This document shows positions 56,943 to 64,000 of a stretch of DNA of 64,000 nt, piece after piece. Numbering within the stretch: the stretch's first letter is position 1; each line of letters opens with the position of its first letter. Both the position numbers and the translations under genes were made by a program. The stretch is from Massospora cicadina (taxonomy: Eukaryota > Entomophthoromycota > Entomophthoromycetes > Entomophthorales > Entomophthoraceae). Below the pieces are notes generated by a model. That model saw only the letters and a list, made by a program, of their open reading frames with translations, was not told the origin of the DNA and ran no database searches. The stretch spans positions 1-64,000 of the forward strand of contig JAKSZP010009600.1 in NCBI GenBank assembly GCA_022478985.1. Reading direction: 5' to 3'.

Positions 56943-57665
56943 GCCTAGCGCTAATTTGGAGACAGGTGCGTCGTCTGCATCTTTGTTGAGTAATCCTATT
57001 ATAAAATTCCCCTTCTGATAACAGGAAACATGGCGGGGGAAGGCAAGGATAGTAATTGCAGTGGCGCATATTTAATCTACTGATCCTTGGACGGTAGAAT
57101 AGACCATGTTATGAGCAGAACCCAAATCTATGCCTGGTCTAAAGAATGCCTGAAGCTTATTGATAGATATACCCAACATGATGGCCAGTTCACAAAAGGT
57201 AGAAAATCAAAGAGACTAAGCTAGGGGCTTCGGCCACGGCATGGATCAGTCTGAATAAGTGGTCTTATTGGGAAACAGGGGGTTTAAGGGCGGCTGACAT
57301 GACAGCCATCAGTGGGGTGGAGTCTCCTGCTTATGAGGAAGAACGCAAAAGACCTCTCACATAACGTCGGGCATCCCCATCCACAGTGTCTAACAACGCG
57401 AGCCCTTGTTGGGAATGGGATGACGCAGAAGCGTTATCAAGTGCAATTGGTGTATGCATTTGCACTTCGGTGAGTGCGTTGAGGACTTGATTGGCAATCT
57501 CCTGGGAGGGAACACTCGATCTTTCCTCTGGGATGGAGGAAGGAGGAGGAGATGCAATCTGCGCAGCTTGGGTAGCTTGAAAATATTTCCCAAGGTAGAG
57601 AGGATACTTCTATAAAGTCAGAAAGTGACCAAACAAACAACAAACTGCAAACTACTGATTGCACG
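56943..57665 (-). pseudogene. gag: Gyp-E gag remnant
   Basis: One frame from about 57590 to 57330 reads ATQAAQIASPPPPSSIPEER, 'EIANQVLNALTEVQ' and LLDTVDGDARRYVRGLL, a plausible Gag N-terminal part. Downstream it dissolves into stops and no zinc knuckle can be found. Much shorter than usual for chromovirus Gag. Confidence 0.55.
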
Positions 57666-57747
57666 TTCATTTAATAGAAAGTAACCACTGCGACATCCAG
57701 TTCAAAAAACAAGGCGGGAGTGGCTGGAAATAATGGTTGGCCGACTA

Positions 57748-59117
57748 TGTCATGGAAACGGCAGAATAAGTTTAGAACAGCATTCCAGTCGGGATGCATA
57801 AGCACCCAAAAAGCAAGCCAGAATGCCAGAGGTATTTCTGACTGGATAACTTGATATTGAGCTGGGCGTTGGAAAATGATGAAACGTTGGCGCAGCAACA
57901 TGGTGAGAATGATCCCAACGACAAACCACACTGAACCCACTCCTGACCCAGGGGGTCTTGCTGCAGGGGAAGGAGTCACTGAGATATTCTCAATAAGATC
58001 CTCAGTATATGGTACCATAACAACCGGGGTGGCTAGGAGACGGATTCTCTCTTGCAACTGGTGGACATATGGCCACAATATCCCCATGTATTGCTGCCAG
58101 AAGTTAGCGATCATAGGGCTGTAGAGCCAAAAATCTCAGACTTTCTGAACTCAATTGACGATGGAGGGGGCCATAGTGACCAAGAGTACTGGTAGAGCCC
58201 ATCTGGTATATGAACTGACAGGCCACCAGGGAAATGCCTTCAGGGATGCAGTCAGAAGAAATAATAAAACTTGTTTGGTTTTTGGTAAAATTTTATTTGA
58301 TGGAAAAGAAAGAAAATTGACCAAAAATTTTCTCAGTGCTATGCAACTGATTAAATAGTGGTCAATTGGGATAGTGACAAGTTGGGATCAGGTCCCGCAA
58401 TTTCAACCTAACCAGAAAATTGTTCAGGAATGGGCAGGTTTATTCCTTGAGAACTGACATCACAAAATTTTGCGATGGGCTGAGTCGCTGTCAGTTCAAC
58501 CTCAATTGTCCACACTGGGGCTTGGCTACATCTCTGACAGTTGGCACGATGGCGTTTGACCCAATGAGTGATGGGAATCCTCTAAGGCAACCCAACATAG
58601 GGAAGGGTCCACTTTGTTGGGAATGGGTTCAGGACGCCCAACCTACCCACGCTCAGTCGCTAAACTGTTCGTTCAGTCAATGGCATCACATCAACCACAA
58701 TGCAAATTGCTAACAGAGGGCTTCAAACCCTTATTGATGGCTCCCCAATGTTAGTACTATCAGCACATTGATCAAATTGGAACTGTCGGGCATTCTGGCT
58801 GATACCTCAGTCTTCATGCCTTTCCAGCCATTTGAGATTTGGCCATCAGCTAGATTGCCACTCGAATTAGATCTGACAATTTCAATTCAAAAATCTTGGC
58901 TCAGATTTCGCTGATTCCCTGAAACAGTTCTGCCAATGTGAGTGTGGGCACTGGGGGTGGGATCTGAAGCGGAAGTGCTGTTACCCATCACTCATCTACT
59001 ACATGAGCAAGATCGCCATGAGTAAAAAGGGGTACTGACATCCTCATCAGTGTCTTTTTACTTGGTAATGGGAAGATGGCTTAATCAAGATCCAGGGAAC
59101 AAACCCCAGGACTTACA
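57748..59117 (-). repeat. Gyp-E 5' LTR
   Basis: 1370 bp; coding-strand ends tgtaag...atgaca. No convincing tRNA-type PBS could be read next to it (+ strand ccaaccatta region is poor). Confidence 0.9.
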
Positions 59118-60389
59118 ATACTCTCACCAATCCAAACTTGAGTGAATTAGCTTTTTTGGGAGCTTGGTGCAATTGGTTCTTATAGAATCAATTTTGATGG
59201 TTAATTTAGATTTAAATTTAAAGACTTGGTTTGGATTCTCAACACAGATTGTCACTCTGTGACCTGTAATCTTGAATTCTGTCCCCAACCGGTTTTTGAC
59301 TCATTACAATTTTCTTGAGTTTTAGATCGATTTTTGCAGTTTCCAAGGGTGTGGGAGGTGAGAATGTGGGGACTGGATGAGGGTTAGGGGACCTGCTGGT
59401 GGCCTCTGGCCAAAACTACGTCCTTACAGACGCCCTTGATCTTATTCACATAAGAAGCAAACAATGGGGTAAAGTGGGTATGTTTTTGGGGTTTTAAAGC
59501 AGCTACCTAGCGTTTATCAACATGGGACAATTTATCTATGTTAAACTAAGGGCTCTATAGGTGCCTTGGACCTTTAAAATCTCTTTAAGGGAACTTCCCA
59601 CGATCGCTCAAGAGATTGAGTTTCCAGAAATACATCATACTATCCTTTTAGCAAAAAAATAATTCCTCCTGGTACATGAACCAGGGAATAGTTCTTGTTT
59701 CTCTCAGAGGGTTTGATGGCCGTAATGCAGCAATTTTCTTAGGTGGTTAGGGAGCCCAAGATTTGTATTGGAATTTCGTGAGAAATTACAGTAAATAAGT
59801 GCTACAAAGGCTACAAAATTATTAGTTCTGTGGCTCTAGCGAAGATTGAATTAAGTACAACAAAGTTATTAGTTCTGATACGATGGATAATTCCAATTGA
59901 ATATACAGAATCCTGTATTAAAATAGACCAAAAATTAAACTATGCAAGATGAGAATTGAGGTACTTTATAATTTTAAACTAGAGATATTTATAGGGAAAA
60001 ATTTAGTGGTTCTTTGCAAAGATTTCCTTGATCCGCCTGAGGTAAGATCTTTCTTACCAGAGGACCAATATTGTTGATTATCATTATTATTATAATATTT
60101 GTGATGATCATATCTAATAGGTTTCTAGTTAGATTCAATTGACCTTCTTAACGAAGCCTAGCCACTTTGAAATAATTAGTTATCCTGAATTGCTTGGCCA
60201 TATCAAATTACTGAGTTTCTTTGGGTTGATTAAATTCACCCATTTTAGGAGGTTGATAACTCCTAAGAGTCTTTCTTTGGTCAAATTGAGAATCCGAAAT
60301 ATTATTTTTTAATTTTCTCCATCTTATTAAACCAAGATATCAAGTCTCAATCTAAAGTATTTTTGGTCATCCTAGTTGTATCTCCAACA
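59118..60389 (-). other. Interval containing the Gyp-G 3' LTR
   Basis: The right boundary is set by ...tctccaaca at 60389, followed by the complement of a PPT (atacccccttaag, 60391-60403). The LTR start cannot be placed because the partner LTR is outside the window. No gene seen in the rest. Confidence 0.5.
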
Positions 60390-61470
60390 ATACCCCCTTA
60401 AGATCTTTCCTAGGGGGCACATACTTGTAAAGAAACCTACTATGCACTCTATTAATAACAGTACCAGTATCAATAGAGGCAGTGGAGTATTCAACACCCT
60501 GACAATAGATAATATGGTGAGAACCAGCCCATAAGGGGTCCAGTTTATGAATTCTTCCTCCCAGCCTATGGTGGTAGAAGAGTACAAGGTCTCTGACTTG
60601 ATATTCTGGTAATGTAGGTCTACTAGCATTGGTCCGGGTTCCTTCCTTTAAGGTGGTAGTGGCAAGGGAACTTGAAGCTAATGCTTGTAATCAGATTATT
60701 TCATCATCAAGTCTCCTCATTGCTAAATCAGTGGTTTGTGGGGTAGCCTCTTCAAGTATAGGTTGTACACTTGAAGGGAGGTTAGTCTTCGACCATATAA
60801 AGTTTTAAATGAAGACATTCAAATAATATGATGGTAGCTAACTCTGTAAGCTAACATCGTTCTGGGTAAGTAAAGTTTCCACCTACTAGGGTCATTGGAA
60901 GCCATCTTTCAAAGAATGGTTATGAGGGTACCATTTTCTCGTTCAACGGCACCATTAGTGGAAGGATTTTATGAGACATGAATGACTGTTAAGTACCCAT
61001 TAATTTGGTAAGCTCAGCTACCACCTGAGATATGAAATTGGTCCCATAATCCGATAACAGGACTTTTGGGCTGCCATGCCTGGTGAAAACTTGTTTAAAA
61101 AGGAAGGATGCTGTAGCCTTGGCGGTGACTGTGGAGACAGAGATAGCTTCATCCCTTTAGAGAAATGATCGATAGCTAATAGAATAAATTGATGTCCATA
61201 GGTGGCTGTAGGGAGAAAACCTACCACGTCAATACTTACAGTAGAGAAGGGTTTGGAAGGTCCTATTTTTGGTGATGAAACATCAGATTATCTCCACGTT
61301 GTTGGCATTTAAGGCACGACTCTAGCACATCATGTACGGATTCCAGCATGTTATCCCAGTAACAATGATTTTTTTAACCATTGGAGGGTCTTAGCGACAT
61401 CTCCATGGCCTACAGTTTGGTGAGCCTCCATGATAGTATCAGTCCTCGCAGAGGACCAAATAAAGGGTAA
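60390..61470 (-). pseudogene. int: Gyp-G integrase
   Basis: The zinc domain (about 61450-61290) shows HQTVGHGDVAKTLQWLKK and a later C-x2-C (CLKCQQ-like, partly mutated). In the core, the first Asp is in LLAIDHFSKG (about 61160) and the second in L-S-D-Y-G-T-N-F-I-S (about 61050). A Glu in P-L-N-E-K-M (about 60945) follows in a shifted frame. The C-terminal domain (60560-60400) reads KLDPLWAGSHHIIYCQGVEY then LYKYVPP. Broken by frameshifts. Confidence 0.84.
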
Positions 61471-61639
61471 ACACTTAGATCCCAACTTTTTGTATAGTGA
61501 ATCTTCTTTGACCTGAGTGTCTTCAGTTAAGGATTGTAACTTCGAGACAACAACCTTAGATTCACATAACCAGAGCTCAGGTCTACCAATCAGGTCATAA
61601 ATGCCTATCCTCTGCAGAGAATAACGTTAAGATACGCAA

Positions 61640-62902
61640 TTTAAAAAGGCCATAAGCGTTTTGATGTATAGCCCAAGCGCGATGTTGAATAATAAAATCA
61701 TAATTTTGGAGCTTTAACGCCCATCTGGCTAAGCGCCCATCAGGATCCTTCACTTATTGCAACCACTTCAGGGAAGCATGATCCATCACGATAGTGAAAT
61801 GCTTTCCATATTGATAGGGGCGGAAGTGCTAGATAGTGGCCAAAACAGCGAGGCATTCTCTCTTGGTAACGCTATAATTGCGTTCAGCCTTAGACAGGGT
61901 TTTACTATAGTACGCGATGGGGTGATCAACTAGATTGGTATCATGTTGAGCCAGAATGACTCCAATAGCAAAATCACTGGCATTAGTAAATATAATAAAG
62001 GGTTTGGAAAAGTCAGGATGGGATAAGATAGGTGCACTCATTAGGGCTTGGCGCAACAGATCGAAGGATTGCTGCTGGGATTCTTCCCATACAAAGGGAA
62101 CTTCCTTATGCAAAAGGTAGACTAGCAGCTCTGCAATTTCTGCAAAATGGGGGATGAATTGTCGGTAATAACTAACCATTCCTAAAAATACTTGGATATC
62201 GCGCAAGCTTTTGGGAACAGGCATGTCCAAAAAGCTAGTACCTTATTAGATAAGGGTAAAATACCCTCAAGATTAACCTTATGTCCTAAAAATTCCATCT
62301 CTGTTTTTTAAGAAAAAGCACACTTTGATGATTTAAGCTTAAGAGAGGCATGACGCAGTCGGCCAAAAACTTCCTTCAAATGAGCCAAATGCTCGTTAAA
62401 AGTGCGTGAAAAACAGTAACATCATCTAGATAAACTAAAACACAAGAAAGCTTCAAATCTTCAAACAAGCCATCCATGGCTCGTTGAAACGTAGCAGGGG
62501 CATTGCAAAGCCCCTGCGGCATACAAGTAGGCTCAAATAGCCCTTCACTAGAGATCAAAGCACATTTTTGACGGTCTTCTGGAGTAAGATCTATTTTTGC
62601 CAATAACCGCTCTCAAGGTCCATAGCCAGGAAATATTGGGACCCAGACAATAGCCTCAAGGAATCATCTAAAAAGAGGAAGAGGATAAGAATCCTTCTGA
62701 GTAACAGCATTGAGTCAACGATAATCCATAACCACTTGGTGGCCCCATCTTTCTTCCAGATGAGTAGTAGAGGGGAAGCCCAGGGACTTTTAGAAGGCGT
62801 TAATAGTCCAGCATCAAGAAGTTGCTTCAGCTCCACTGAGACCTGAGCTTCCTCGACTTTGGATTTGCGATATGGAGTGAGCTCAGATAGGAGGAGTATC
62901 AC
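61640..62902 (-). pseudogene. pol: Gyp-G reverse transcriptase and RNase H
   Basis: RT fingers are open at 62902-62591 (VELKQLLDAGLLTPSKSPWA; YFLAMDLESGYW). The palm is open at 62603-62376 (MAKIDLTPEDRQKCALIS; CMPQGLCNAPATFQRAMD) with an intact catalytic YLDD (62432-62421). Thumb plus RNase H is open at 62230-61829 (133 codons: VFLGMVSYYRQFIPHFAEIA; FTNASDFAIGVILAQHDTN; YYSKTLSKAERNYSVTKREC). In RNase H the first catalytic Asp is replaced by Asn (TNAS). Frameshifts separate the pieces. Confidence 0.9.
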
Positions 62903-63115
62903 CAGTTTTAACCTGATGCTGTACCTCTTTCATTAAGCCAAAATCTCCAGGACCTTGAGCAAAGATATCCACATATTCCTCAAATTAAAGCCTCAGCTTC
63001 CAGCTGTTGTTCTGAAGTGAGTGAATCCCCAAACTCAACATCAATTCTAGCAACGATATTGGGATCTTCCAGCCCTAGTTTGCGTAGATCTCCACATCCT
63101 GAGACAGAAAATAAA

Positions 63116-63924
63116 TCACCCATGATTAGGCCTCACATAGGCGATGGGATTATTGCGATTCAATCGCATTGGTTGAGAAGTGAGATTAGCCAATAGAACT
63201 AAAACAGTTTCATAATAGGCAGGATCAAGTATACTAGGGCAAGGTAAAGCCTCCAAATGAAAAGGGTTTGGATTACCAAAGATCTCTAACACATGATCAC
63301 TGGGTACAAATACTTGAACTCCCATATCAATGATGACTTGAGCTTTAGGGGGAATGGTAAATGGAGAGTTAAAATATAGTGGCATTCCCTCAGTGGCACA
63401 GACTGACGGAGGTGAAAGTATAGTCCTTGGACCCAGGATTCGATATTCAATACATGAGAAAAAAGTGGGGTATTCCAGTAAGCAGAGACGTCGCTTAAGT
63501 TTGCCTTTGTGTTGGGAACATCATGTAGAATTAAAGGTACCCGGTACCCAATTAAAGATAGGTAGTTGTCCTTATGACTGATGATTGCATCAAAATCTGT
63601 GAGAAACTTAGTTCCCAAGAGCAGATCATAGCAGTTGTTATCTAATACTACTGCAGGAGCTAACACAACCAGCTTCCCAAAGCGCATTGGAAAAGAGGAA
63701 TATGCTCCTATAGACTTAGTGTTGGAAGGTCCAGAAGTTCCGTAGTCTTGGGAATAGTTCAAGTCCAGAGCCAATTTGATCTTCTTCATAAGTTTGGACG
63801 AGATTAAATTGATGGGCAATCCCGTATCAATGATAGCCAAAACTTTTACCTTATGCACAATGACTTCCACCCAGGTTACATCAGTGCCAAAGTTTGGGAT
63901 AGAAAACACCGAGGGATTAATCAA
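63116..63924 (-). pseudogene. pro: Gyp-G protease and linker
   Basis: Open for 212 codons from 63924. Active site IIDTGLPINLISSKLMKKI (D-T-G intact); second half VLDNNCYDLLLGTKFLTDF. The frame is lost after about 63360 and the linker continues in 63385-63116 (FTIPPKAQVIIDMGVQVFVP; RLNRNNPIAYVRPNHG), the usual bridge from protease to RT in gypsy elements. One frameshift is the only visible break. Confidence 0.85.
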
Positions 63925-64000
63925 AGGAATAGAATTAGAAGTAGAAGAAGAAGACTAAGCATATATAATGTCTTTGTTGGATAGTTCATCAGGGATATCA

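Larger units (their letters stand above)
51908..59117 (-). mobile_element. Gyp-E: chromovirus (Ty3/gypsy with chromodomain), minus strand
   Basis: LTRs of 1372 and 1370 bp surround about 4.47 kb of internal sequence. On the minus strand the order is gag remnant, protease, RT, RNase H, integrase, chromodomain. The TSD is gtact (51903-51907) against atact (59118-59122), one mismatch. Gag is very short, so part of it is deleted or unrecognisable. All genes have frameshifts or stops. Confidence 0.92.
60390..64000 (-). mobile_element. Gyp-G: Ty3/gypsy element running off the right edge
   Basis: Minus strand: protease (63924-63286), linker, RT, RNase H and integrase, ending at the PPT at 60391-60403. 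Gag and 5' LTR lie beyond base 64000. The coding parts are better preserved than in A, C and F. Not the same clade as A/B/C: its LTR end (tgttggagatacaac) and its PPT differ. Confidence 0.9.

Noticed and set aside
1..64000. CRISPR arrays, bacterial operons, rRNA or intact host protein genes
   Set aside because: No regularly spaced short repeats, no ribosome-binding-site-led gene series, no rRNA-like tracts, and every longer frame is either a retroelement part or a shadow of one.

Overview
The window is eukaryotic, TE-rich DNA in which I can support no host gene. Nearly every recognisable coding stretch belongs to a Ty3/gypsy LTR retrotransposon, a non-LTR (LINE) element or a derivative of these, and almost all are broken by stops and frameshifts. 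The LINE (endonuclease, RT, C-terminal Cys/His motif, separate RRM-plus-CCHC ORF1) and the chromodomain-bearing gypsy element look most like those of filamentous fungi, particularly basidiomycetes with large repeat-filled genomes such as rusts. That assignment is inference; the sequence proves only 'eukaryote with decayed retroelements'.

Left part (1-26770). Three relatives of one gypsy clade lie here: Gyp-A (1-7205, +, 5' LTR cut by the window edge), Gyp-B (8507-14630, -, both LTRs and a perfect 5-bp TSD) and Gyp-C (18655-26770, +). They share a primer-binding site (tggtgctcactacag type) and a polypurine tract (cagtcaagggg type). Gyp-B sits inside X1, an element of about 1.95 kb encoding only an ORF1-like protein. 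X1 in turn sits inside one copy of a 761-bp repeat (R1), whose uninterrupted partner R2 is at 17217-17978. Gyp-C carries a 768-bp solo LTR (family D) in its protease region.

Middle (26771-45711). An AT-rich stretch of about 4.7 kb has no supportable gene but contains a perfect 17-bp-stem hairpin. It is followed by X2 (second ORF1-only copy), a tRNA-headed SINE-like unit and X3 (third copy), which is split by a solo LTR of the chromovirus type. Next is H, a non-autonomous LTR element with only about 0.7 kb between its LTRs. Its 5' LTR holds a second LTR-D, and its 3' LTR holds a MITE-like insert and a full-length 5.27-kb LINE (LINE-L) with a perfect 15-bp TSD.

Right part (45712-64000). Gyp-F (-) is a very decayed relative of A/B/C. 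Gyp-E (51908-59117, -) is a chromovirus with two 1.37-kb LTRs. Gyp-G (-) runs off the right edge and keeps a YLDD reverse transcriptase and an IDTG protease.

Functionally these are independent layers of insertions rather than a pathway. Two points stand out. The ORF1-only X family looks like a fungal analogue of mammalian HAL1 ('half-a-LINE'). A recurring CGA-to-TGA change at conserved arginine codons suggests inactivation by cytosine methylation/deamination or a RIP-like process.
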